NCBI GenBank assembly: GCA_024195265.1
Contig: JAJLRJ010000004.1
Coordinates: 44,097,568-44,161,567 of the forward strand
Direction: 5' to 3'
Length of the DNA: 64,000 bases
Source of the DNA: Dendrophyllia cribrosa
Lineage: Eukaryota; Cnidaria; Anthozoa; Scleractinia; Dendrophylliidae
Part shown: one piece after another, positions 22,901-32,000 of the stretch
Layout: each line of letters opens with the position of its first letter
How positions within the stretch are numbered: position 1 is the stretch's first letter
The notes under the pieces: model-generated
The model's input: the letters and a program-made list of their open reading frames with translations, nothing else
Told to the model about the DNA's origin: nothing
Databases searched by the model: none
Translations under genes and position numbers: made by a program

Positions 22901-25244
22901 TTTAGACAAAAACTGTATACTTGAAGTATGTTTACCTTAATGAATTTAGAAAACAGCTGTCTCTAAAAGAAGAAGTTTTGAACGAGAGAAGCAGCGCTTG
23001 CTTATGGATCACCACCAGACGTGAGAAGTTCCAAAGTCAGCATTTCACTGGCTGTTTTTTATTGATCTGATGCCTTTTCATTGTGTTTTACTCTGCTTTT
23101 TTCTTGTTTGGATTTACAGCAGTTAAATACAGCTTGTGGGTCGTGTAAATTAATAAATTGGGTTACTTTATTAAAGTTTATGTTATTAATCAATAATTAC
23201 GATTTCAGATCCAATAAAATCTGATATGCGACTGGGAATTTTCTTCGGTACTGCTTGTATTCATTTTCTATCGGAACAGTTGAAGTTTGCAGCATATTAA
23301 GCTTAACTTAAGCTTACACAAATGTATATTTATAGCTCTGCTCGCAGAGTTTGAATCTCCGGCGCCATAAACTTGAAATGAACAAGCTAATATTTTCCCA
23401 GCAGAGAAAGGTTGTTTGAGTCGATAAGTTAAGACGACGTTAATTTAATTTCCTTTGTGTTTTCTGTTCCCTATTTTGATGCTAAAAGGCCACATTAATT
23501 ATCGAAATTAGGATAAGGAATGAATATATGCTTACATGACATCGGCTCATAAGATTCAAGTTTCGTGGAGCAATGATGCTATGTTTTAAAATTTCTTACC
23601 TTTTATCAGTTTTCTAACCTCCATGTTTTAACAGGACCACTAAAGTGTGACTGTAGGAACACAAATTAACCGCGTCGGGAAAAACAACAACTAGAAGGAG
23701 ACAAAAATAACTGCAGAACGACGGTATTGCTCTACGAAGATTCTTTGTTCGGTTGAAACACAAAATCACGCCGATCGAGCCGATCACGGCGTCAAATACA
23801 CGCATGCGCAGTCGTTTTTCAGCCCTGTCGGCAAAACGAGATCGTCACAATGACGTTTCCAGTAAACTCGAGCCTTCAGTGTTTTAGAACAGCAGCACTT
23901 TCAATGGTAACTTTAAATATGGAGTCACGAAATCCTATGGGGCGTGTGAATGCAGAAAATCGCTCAAAAACGTAAAAATTCTCAGGAGTGAATGGGTTAA
24001 AATGTTCTCAAATTTTTGGAACTCCAGTTTGCGGTTTCAATTTTTTGGAAATTTTTGCACGGGGCGGGCTATTTTTTTGTTTTTGACTGTAGTGCGACCA
24101 GGCCCTTAGACATTCATAATATTAATATTAATTTTGTAGTTTAAATTATATATTAATTATTAAAATTTTTGTTAATAATTAACTGCAAGATGTTATATCA
24201 TAGGAAAACATAATGTATTTAATGGAATACATTTTATTCTTCACAGGGATTTTCAAGCACAGTCAGAGTGCCTCGAAGACATACCTAACTGATGTTTCAC
24301 CCTCTATTGATCATCCCAAAGTGTTGGGCAACTTCAATGCTTTTTCCAATCTTGGCTTTGTGGTTGGTCCTTTGATTGGTGGTCACTTGGCGATGCATTC
24401 AAATGGATTTTCCAAGGTCGCTACTCTGACTGGCATAATTTTTTTGATAAACTTTTTCTTTGTGTGGTTTTGTGTGAAGTCAGTTGAAGAGATCAAAGGG
24501 GATTCATCTTCCTTCCCTCATGCTTCAATTAGGCAGGAACTTAGCCACGAAAATGGGAGTGCAGATAACACTAACAAGAAAAAGGCAGATCACCTAAACA
24601 GAAAAGACTCTGATCAAGAAGACCTTGGAACTTTGAAAGTCACTGGTATACATAAGATTGCTACATTCAGTACAATAATGGATTTGTTAGTTCTTCGCTT
24701 TGTCATGAGTTTTTCAATGTTGGTTTTTCGTAGCAATTTCATGTCCATGTTAGAATTCCACTTTAATACAAGCCCCAAAACAAATGGCTACATAATGTCG
24801 TATAATGGTCTTGTTAGTGGATTTTCTGGACTTTTAATTGGCTCAATAGCAGATTTCTACAATCACAATGATTCAAAAATGCTGCTTCACTTCTCATGTA
24901 TTCTTACAGCATCAATTCTTGGCATAACATTTTCTCCCAGTATTTACTTTGTTGCAGCTTTCATAACCCCACTTGCAGTGTCAAGTGCAGTGTCCCGTGT
25001 CTGTCTGACAAACCTGACATTCCGCCGATCAAGGAAAGATGAGAAAGGAGTGATCTTTGGGGTGGGGAACTCGTTACTATCATTTGCACGCATGATCTCA
25101 CCTGCCCTGGGTGGGGTTGCTCAAGAAGTTAGTGCACATGCACCAGGTTGTATCGGTGCTACAATAGCTGCATTTGGTATAGTGATCATGATACTTTGTC
25201 CATTGGACAGGTTTATAACAAAAACAAGTAAGAAAAAGAATTGA
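13913..25244 (+). CDS. MFSD9: MFSD9-like major facilitator superfamily transporter, 5 exons
   Basis: Exons are 13913-13987, 14095-14182, 16338-16381, 18699-18828 and 24247-25244. All are GT-AG with continuous phase, giving 444 residues (human MFSD9 is about 474). The predicted order of motifs matches MFSD9: LDLFAVSCLIPFL in helix 1, RELGASPSLVGLIGSIYGG, then GKLSDIYGRK (residues 70-79), the loop 2-3 signature of MFS carriers. LSRIPAG|IFKHSQSASKTYLTD and GFVVGPLIGGHLA follow. A charged cytoplasmic loop (about 200-240, rich in Lys/Asp) separates the two six-helix halves. The natural substrate of MFSD9 is not settled. The first ATG of this frame was chosen because only that frame joins exon 2 in phase. 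Intron 4 (5.4 kb) holds a piggyBac-like element, and introns 2 and 3 hold MITEs. Confidence 0.92.
14240..14702. mobile_element. MITE in MFSD9 intron 2
   Basis: The left end TGCAGTGTTCACACTTGGGC and right end GCCCTAGTGTGAACACAGCA are inverted repeats of about 30 bp that continue into AAAATGTTTAG / CTAAACATGTTT. The interior has repeated CATGTTT motifs and no protein. Non-autonomous DNA transposon, superfamily not determined. Confidence 0.7.
14721..15429. mobile_element. Inverted-repeat element carrying a small ORF, copy 2
   Basis: Same ends as the 906-1516 element (ATGCATGGTTCAATTCC and complement), with a 26-base C run at 14753-14778 and a 26-base G run at 15375-15400 just inside them. The interior is closely related to copy 1 apart from a 79-base segment in the reading frame. 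It sits 18 bases after the previous MITE, in MFSD9 intron 2, opposite to MFSD9 transcription. Confidence 0.75.
14989..15238 (-). pseudogene. Small conserved ORF, copy 2, frameshifted
   Basis: ATG at 15238 opens the same frame as in copy 1 (MADNMTQQADFFAGKSLQF, then KLKPVFE). At about 15127 an extra 79 bases follow; the initial frame stops at 15104, while a +1 frame through the segment reads CCLSVDDVKCWEDHIL and rejoins the shared AMKAKETRARKK tail to TGA at 14989. The segment therefore looks like real coding sequence missing from copy 1, with a one-base indel in copy 2. No function is known. Confidence 0.5.
16081..16228. repeat. Short foldback element in MFSD9 intron 2
   Basis: Arms of about 65 bp pair around the loop TCAGCCTTCGGCTTC. 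Left arm pieces are CAATTATTGGATTCGG and GATAGCGATAATTATCAAGG; the right arm is the near complement. It would form a long hairpin in RNA or single-stranded DNA. Likely a MITE. Confidence 0.75.
17361..18240. mobile_element. Outer MITE in MFSD9 intron 3, interrupted by another
   Basis: Ends TATTATAGGAAATTA at 17361 and TAATTTCCTATAATA at 18226-18240 are inverted repeats, with GGAAATTAACG motifs just inside on both sides. The interior is split by the element at 17663-18065, so this one inserted first. Confidence 0.6.
17663..18065. mobile_element. Inner MITE with 40-bp inverted ends and AATT flanks
   Basis: The left end GAAGGGCTCCCTGCAACAAC and the right end GTTATTGCAGGGAGCCCTTC are near-perfect inverted repeats extending about 40 bp (to GAGTGCGTTTTTGG / CCAAAAACGCACTG). 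AATT flanks both sides (17659-17662 and 18066-18069) and may be a target duplication or part of the terminal repeat. No protein. Confidence 0.75.
20311..23829. repeat. 29-bp inverted repeats enclosing 3.5 kb
   Basis: GACAGGGCTGAAAAACGACT continues to 20339 and is matched in inverted orientation at 23801-23829 with one mismatch. CGG precedes the left copy after its first G is trimmed, and CGG follows the right copy, which could be a 3-bp target duplication. The pair may mark a separate DNA transposon inserted in the TTAA-flanked element, or its subterminal repeats. Confidence 0.55.
22081..22157 (+). repeat. Retroposon 3' end with GATT repeat tail
   Basis: TTAAATAAAGGATTGATTGATT, a run of GATT units after AATAAAG, is the form of 3' end seen in CR1/L2-type LINEs and SINEs. 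Similar ends occur at 41405-41520 (minus) and 47400-47447 (plus). Only the tail is recognisable. Confidence 0.5.
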
Positions 25245-25360
25245 TGTTGTCTGCCCCAGAAGGTAACTCAAATAATTATTTAAAGTTATTGTGATGGGTT
25301 TTTGAGTTTACAATAATGCTCTGAGTGTTGTTTTCAGGTAATGAGATTATGGCAGGCATT

Positions 25361-25552
25361 GTGTAGTTCCAGAAAAAATCCATACCCACCCCATGGAAGG
25401 TCAGCGGAAATTCCTAGGGGGAGGGGGATTCTTAAAAGCCAACTTTTTAGAAGCAAAGTATGAAGCCAAACTGGAATTAACTGCGGGGGTGGGGGGTGCT
25501 AAACAAAAACACCTTCCGTGGGGAGAGTATGGTTATTTTCTGGAACTGCACG
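25361..25552. mobile_element. MITE with GTAGTTCCAGAAAA ends
   Basis: The left end GTGTAGTTCCAGAAAAAATC and the right end GGTTATTTTCTGGAACTGCA form inverted repeats; the inner CCCACCCCATGGAAGG / CCTTCCGTGGGG extends the pairing. A related copy lacking the left end lies at 26635-26790. Confidence 0.6.
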
Positions 25553-26634
25553 TTTTATGGGAGTTTAACTACGGTTTACACAGTACACAATTAATTTTGG
25601 GTGATAAATTATGGCTTCTTAAATGCACACTTCCACCTCACCTTTAAGATAATTCCACTGAAATAGAACTTACAATAGATTCTTGTTCGAACTTTGCCTA
25701 TTAGACACATTCATTATTTTTATTAGAACTTCAATTAAAAAAAAAAAAAATGGGGGTGCCTGTGTTGGTTAAGGAGCTGTCAGGCATCGACTATGTCCTA
25801 TTTTGGCATTTTAGCAGTGTTGTTATAGAAGTGCATTGCCATTATTTGAAAACTCCTCAAACTCAAAAACTCATGAGAACATGCTAAAAAAGGCATTTTT
25901 TTGCATTAACATTGCATTGGACATTAGGTAAACTTTTTACATTCGTTTTAGACAGAGAAGTCTTAGCGCTGGGCAAATATCAGACAAAATCTTTTTCCCT
26001 TTTACTAAAGTGTAAAACAAAGAAACTGCAGTTCAGCTCTATTTCTCTCACTTATTATTTTTTTGACAATAGAAATTAAATATAAATAAATATTGCTATT
26101 TTTGTGGAAGCTGATCCAGTTTGGGATCTATATTCACTGAAGAGTGTTCCACTTTCAGAATTTTCTTTCATGTTATTTATGCCAAAGTCAACGTCTTGTC
26201 AAACAACAAGACCTTGAAACTGTCATTGTCATGCAATTATTGGTTTCCATTATCAGTGATTCTTTTGTGTTTTTTAAACCATGTTTTCATAAGACAGCTA
26301 CAGCAGAGCTGTCACTTCTTTTAACTCAAGAGCTGCTTATTTTGTTGTGAATTTTACCTATAATAATTACTTTGAACACTTATATACAGATACCTAGCTA
26401 CTGTGGTCAGCTGCAACACTTCCCATGTTATCACACCTGCCTGGACTAATGTAACATTGTCAGGAGTTACTGATTGTAAGGATAATCCCAAATGAATACC
26501 TCCCATGTATATTGAGGAATGGTGGTTCTATCTTCCCAAGGCTTATGAATGTTTTCTATTTCAGGCCACTACTGATTTGGCTCCACCAAACGATAATAAC
26601 CACCCCCCACCCCCCCCCCCCCCCCCCCCCCCCC

Positions 26635-26790
26635 GATGGAGGGTTATTGGAAATTCTGAGGGGGAGGGGGTCTCAAAAGCCAATTTTATTTTAAAGGAAA
26701 GTATGAAGCCAACTTGGAATTTCTGTAGGGGTGGGGGTACAAACCAAAAACACCTTTCATGGGAGGGGTGTGGATATTTTCTGGAACAAC
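26635..26790. mobile_element. Partial second copy of the GTAGTTCCAG MITE
   Basis: Shares AAAGTATGAAGCCAA, the G-rich centre and the right end ATATTTTCTGGAACAACAC with 25361-25552. Its left part is replaced by a 25-base C run (26610-26634). Confidence 0.55.
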
Positions 26791-27574
26791 ACATGCATAA
26801 ATGTGAAAGCCTTCAAAACTACAATCAAATTCCAACATTTGATTTGAGAAAACACTAAAATTAATGACTGAGTTCCTTCCTGGAACAGATATACTCTGAG
26901 CTGATATCACATATGCAGCACAAAAAAAAACAGAAAATTAATAAACAGTAGCCTGCTGTAAAGCAGGAAACTTGTTGCCTTTATTATGCATATATTAAGA
27001 ATATTTTGGCAAGCAGCATCAACACTGCTTTAAATGTTTTAAAAGTCTTTTTTTAAGGTAAAATATATTGTATTTCTATTAGGATTAAATAATAAGTTCA
27101 ACATATTAAATTATTTCAGACAGTCAACTACCACTTTAACCCTTTTTCAGCCTGGGGGGGGGGGGGGGGCAAAGTGCCCGTGCTAACTTTCAACATTCAT
27201 AACTTTAAAATTGTATTCAAACGCCATCAAACTTTGTGACTTTTCCTAAAATTTATCTGGCAACAATTTATTGATCATGTGACTTGATGTTTCCATGGCA
27301 ACAAGATTTTGACAGCCATGTTTTTTTAAATTTGCATAATTTTTATTTGTACCTTTGAATGAAGAAAAACAATTTTTATTGGTATAACTTTTATATTTTT
27401 ACGTTCCATTGTGTGGATCGCAAAGGAGACAGTTTTGGACGTACTATGTACCCTCTAGGTTCCATTGTCATAGCCTTAATGTTCTTGAAGTTACAGGCTC
27501 AGGAACTAAAAAAAAAAACAGGCTGAATAGGGTTAATGGACATACATCTTTCAACCAGGATTTAGTGTGTATAA

Positions 27575-27780
27575 CCCTTTCACTCCCAGAGTCAATTATG
27601 GAGACATGTAGTGTAGTTCTAACTATTGATTCTGTGGACAAAATCCTATGGTGTAACCATTCATATGAAACCTCTTCAGCAGTACTTTTGCATGGTACCA
27701 TTTGTTTTTCAATATTTTACAAAATGAAATTTGGAATTTCTCTTGAATTTTGATGTTTGGCACTCTTGGGAGTGAAAGGG
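27575..27780. mobile_element. 206-bp piggyBac-type MITE flanked by ATAA
   Basis: Ends CCCTTTCACTCCCAGAGT and ACTCTTGGGAGTGAAAGGG are inverted repeats. ATAA lies directly outside both ends (27571-27574 and 27781-27784). The ends resemble those of the TTAA-flanked element at 19458-23996, so it is probably a miniature relative with a variant target. Confidence 0.7.
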
Positions 27781-27952
27781 ATAATAGAGACAGTCCATAA
27801 TAGTAGAAAATACTTTTAGTAAATCTCATTCATCTTGAATTCAGCTTCAGTGAGTATAAAATGGGGTAAGCTAGTGTCGGGGAAATGCTCAGTAATGAGT
27901 AAGTCAAGTTGTAAAAATTTTAAGTATTAAAAAGTATTTATATAAAGGGAGT

Positions 27953-28344
27953 GTTTCATGGTTCGGTGCATGTGCAAGCTATGCTGTAACCCATTTTATT
28001 TCATTGTTTAGACCAATCAGAAGGGAGTAGATAAATCTGGCAGGAAATTTGCCCGTGGAAATGTCGCGGTCAGTCAGCTGATTGAATGGATGATTATACA
28101 TACCCAAGTGCACCATGAAAGCCACCAGAGCGTAGAATAAATCCTTTGGATCAAAGGTTTTATTCAGTGTTGACTTTGTCGGTGTTATCCATTGATATTT
28201 TCTGTGAATTTTGGTCATCCTTCACTTTGTGTGGACTAATTATAGTATGTGATTAATAAATCAAATGTGAGTGGGTTTTTAACCGATAAATTGGTAAAAT
28301 TAATAAAGCATTTTAATCTGCGCACATGCGCCGCACCGTGAAAC
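27953..28344. mobile_element. MITE with GTTTCATGGTTCGG ends
   Basis: The left end GTTTCATGGTTCGGTGCATG pairs with the right end CATGCGCCGCACCGTGAAAC over about 23 bp with three mismatches. The interior is AT-rich; its open frame has no known domain. Confidence 0.6.
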
Positions 28345-28569
28345 TATCCCATTGATGAAATTACTTTTAAAATTAAGTTTTAAATTAAGAGTTGGATTTG
28401 ATGTCCAATGTTTGGACACTGTATACATTAAATTACACGATAATTCTGTATGTTCTCAGGTTGTCATTAGACTTTGAGGTACCTGCCTACACTTAGAAAG
28501 TAGGCGATCATAAACTCAGGGTAGCTATCCATGGCTGTTGTCTTGTAGTAATTTTTAAATTTTGAGTAG

Positions 28570-28926
28570 CCCGTGTACAGCTGCCGCCTCAGGAAAAACC
28601 TGAAACGGCTAAGGTAAGGGTTTTCCTGAGGAGAGGAGGCCTGTTTACAGCTGCCCTCTCAGGAAAAACCAGAAATGACTAAGGTAAGGGTTTTCCTGAG
28701 GAGAGGAGGCCGTGTACAGCTGTCGCCTCAGAAAAACTAGAAACGGCTAAGGTAATGGTTTTCCTGAGGAGAGGAGGCCTGTTTACAGCTGCCCTCTCAG
28801 GAAAAACCGGAAATGGCTAAGGTAAGGGTTTTCCTGAGGAGAGGAGGCCTGTTTACAGCTGCCCTCTCAGGAAAAACCCGGAAACGGTTAAGGTAAGGGT
28901 TTTCCTGAGGAGAGGAGGCAGCTGTG
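28570..28926. repeat. Tandem repeat, 70-bp unit, 5 copies, each a hairpin
   Basis: CAGCTGCC recurs at 28578, 28648, 28717, 28786 and 28856. Each unit contains CCTCAGGAAAAACC and GGGTTTTCCTGAGGAG, which pair, so a transcript would form a row of stem-loops. It lies about 140 bases beyond the PEX7 stop codon and may be in its 3' untranslated region. Confidence 0.85.
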
Positions 28927-29064
28927 AACAGACCACCTTTGAGTTGCCCATCAACTTCACCATAATTGTCGGCCATAATAACCAGTTGCTGACTACTAAT
29001 CACAGCCCTGGCCCACCAAGTCATCAACAGTTCATTAAAACAGCATTCCTCAACAGCAATGGTG

Positions 29065-32000
29065 TCATCTTTGGAGTAAAGAAGCTGGACTGTGTATTTT
29101 GATATATTCATCCCAAGAGCAGTCTGCAATCTGAATAAAAAAAAGGTTGACCATTAACATATCTCTCAACTGCCCCACAGGTCACTTGCCACCAAACATG
29201 AAAATTAGCTGTGCATTGTTTGATATATTACTTGAAAGTCCTTGAAAGTCTGAATTTGAATGGTGCTTGAAAAAAAAAACAGCAGAATATTTGCCAAGTT
29301 TGGTTCTGAAAGAGCATGTTTTTATTTCCCATATATAGTGTCTTTAATTAAATGGTTTTATATACAATATACTTGAAATACACTTAGAATGTTCTGTTAA
29401 AAAAAAATGTGTAAACCCTGAACATGTGGCTGTACTCTCGGTTGTTCAAAGCAAGGATAATTTATTCCAGGATAACTGTCAACTTTTAAGTTGAATTAAT
29501 AGAGAGAAGAAGAGACGTTTCTGAAAAACCCGGCCCTCGAATGTTTGAATAACTTGTGTTTAATCCACACCTGTCCTGGAACATGAAGGTTGAAATCCAA
29601 ACCAACCACAAATTCAGTGTGGTGTTCAATGCTTTGCAATGGTCGAGATCCATTATCAGTGTTCCAAGTCCTGACGGTGAAGTCATATGAACAAGATGCC
29701 AGTAATGATCTGTTATGAGGGGAACACTAGTGAGAGAAAAAGCAAATCCAACCATGATTACAACACTCACTGAAACAAGTATCTACTTATCTACTTAGGT
29801 CAGTTTGGAAAGCATTCTGCATTGTGTCAATGCAACCATTTACTCCAGAAAAGAAGTCATATATGGGTGGCAATGAACACGACTTCCTGCAAATTGCAAA
29901 AAAATAATTCCCAGCAAGAAAAAACAACTCTTTCCCAATCACAAATATCAGTTCCCACAAAACACAAAAAAATCACCCATCCACAAAATTAATCTCCTGC
30001 AAAAATTGAGTGCCATACGGTAAGTGACAGTGCTACAAATCATCCTCAGCATTTTGTAAGCAATTCTCATCACTCAAATTAACATATACCTACAATACTA
30101 TAGTATACGGCTGGCACTAACAGCAAATGGGCAAATTTATTGGCCAATATCTTGTTATGAATAACAAGGGCAAGACTGAAAGAATATATTGTAATGGCTC
30201 CTTCAGTGTGACTTTTGACACAATAACCTGAGCGTAAAATTTTATATTAAATTTAGTGACCTGGCAACAACCAGTATATTAATGCAGTGTATCAAAGATC
30301 TACAATAATTTATTATTTTTACCCATTTGCGGCCACAGGCGACTGTAATCGCCTTAGTTACCCATATTAGTGGCTAAAGGTGACTATACACATTTACACA
30401 CTGTAGTTGCCATATGATATTTAGGAACTAAAATGATTTGCCGTGGAGAGAATAAACTTTAAGGAAACTTGGCTGTGAAAGGGTTATTATAAATAACTAA
30501 TATTAGTAATTAAAAATATATAATTAAATGAGTGATTTATTCAATATTCATTTTCTTTTAGCAAGTAGGTTTTATTGTATGCAGGTAGAGGGCTGCAGAG
30601 TCAATATGCACAGATTTACTTGTCTTACATGTACCTTGACCCGCCTCACAGCATACTGGTGTCCTTGAAGATTAAAGACTGGAGCTGCTGTGTTACGCAA
30701 ATCCCAACCCCTTAAAAATACAATACAATGTCAGTAGATATAACTAGGAGCAAAGAAAAACTTAATTAATGAGGTCCAGAAATCAATTATCATCCTAATG
30801 GGAGGTGTCCCTTAGATAAGAGGTTTCCCCTTTTACGAGGAGGTGTCCTTTTATGGGAAGTGTCTTCTTACAGGAAGTGTCCCTTTATAGGAGGTGTCCC
30901 CTTATGGGAGTTGTACCCTTATAGGAGGTGTCCCCTTATAGGAAGTGTCCCCTTATAGGAAGTGTCCCCTTATAGGAAGTGTCCCCTTATAGGAGTTGTA
31001 CCCTTATAGGAGGTGTCCCCTTATAGGAAGTATCCCCTTATAGGAGTTGTACCCTTATAGGAAGTGTCCCCTTATAGGAGGTGTACCCTTATAGGAGTTG
31101 TACCCTTATAGGAGGTGTCCCCTTATAGGAGGTGTCCCCTTTAAGAGAATTATGTTATATAAAACAAAACCTACTACATGTAATTGATAATAAATGTGGC
31201 TAGAAAAAGTGTTAAAAATTAAGTATAAAAAAATAATAACCATCAATAATATGGTACCTGATCAGAGTGTCCACTGATCCTGTGACAACAAGATTCTAAA
31301 ATAAAAAGCACATTGGTTGTATTTTCTAGGTACTCTATTGTTCAAAATGTTAAAATCAATTTCATTTAATCAAAATATGTTATTTTACAACACTGTAATA
31401 GTCGAATAAAAGTGGTATAGTTGAAAGAGCAATTATGTCCAGCTTTATCTTTTGTTCTTAGGTTGTGTTATTGGAAATTCTATATATATAATATAATAAT
31501 ATATATATAATAATATATAAATAATATATATATAAATATATATAAAATAATATATATATTATATACATCAGAAGCTTATCACTTCTGTTATGAGCTTCTG
31601 GTTGCAATAAATACCAGTATGTGTAAATATTTGTGCATAGGGCTGTTGTGTTTTGTGGTGGTTGCAAATCATTTATTTTCATATGAATTAACAAAAGTTT
31701 ACATAATAAAGTTGAATCAATAATACAGTTGAACCCCCTGTAAATGACACCCTGCCCCTCGCCCCTCGCCCCCCTTCCCCCTGCAAATGCCAACCCAAGT
31801 TTTTTTAAGCCACTTTGAGGTGTTTGGATACCTAATGAAACACTTTTTCGAGTGTTGATATAGCTTCTCAAACTGATCATAAAATATGGAGACAATGAAG
31901 GAATAAAATTGCCAAAATCTACAAAATGTATGCCAAAAAAAGAACAAATTAACACCTATTTGACCAACATTGGCCCAGCATTGCCCAACATGGTCAGTCA

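Larger units (their letters stand above)
19458..23996. mobile_element. 4.5-kb piggyBac-like element in MFSD9 intron 4
   Basis: Terminal inverted repeats CCCATTCGCTCCT and AGGAGTGAATGGG lie directly inside TTAA on both sides (19454-19457 and 23997-24000). TTAA duplication with short CCC-starting ends is the hallmark of piggyBac elements. No recognisable transposase remains. Several short plus-strand frames at 20686-21310 do not show a known domain. Inner inverted repeats at 20311-20339 and 23801-23829 suggest another element nested inside. A GATT-tailed retroposon end (22081-22157) and C runs at 21820-21840 and about 21974-21988 also lie within. Confidence 0.6.
25245..29064. other. Convergent intergenic region, MFSD9 / PEX7
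   Basis: This 3.8-kb interval holds the 3' untranslated sequence of both genes and at least three MITE-like repeats plus a 70-bp tandem repeat, listed separately. I find no further gene. G/C runs occur at 26610-26634 (C) and 27154-27169 (G). Confidence 0.6.

Noticed and set aside
28797..29129. 110-codon minus-strand frame
   Set aside because: It overlaps the last PEX7 exon in another frame and continues into the 70-bp repeats.
31458..31955. 165-codon minus-strand frame
   Set aside because: Ends in AT-microsatellite translation ([11 protein letters not shown]) and shows no domain; it lies in a PEX7 intron.
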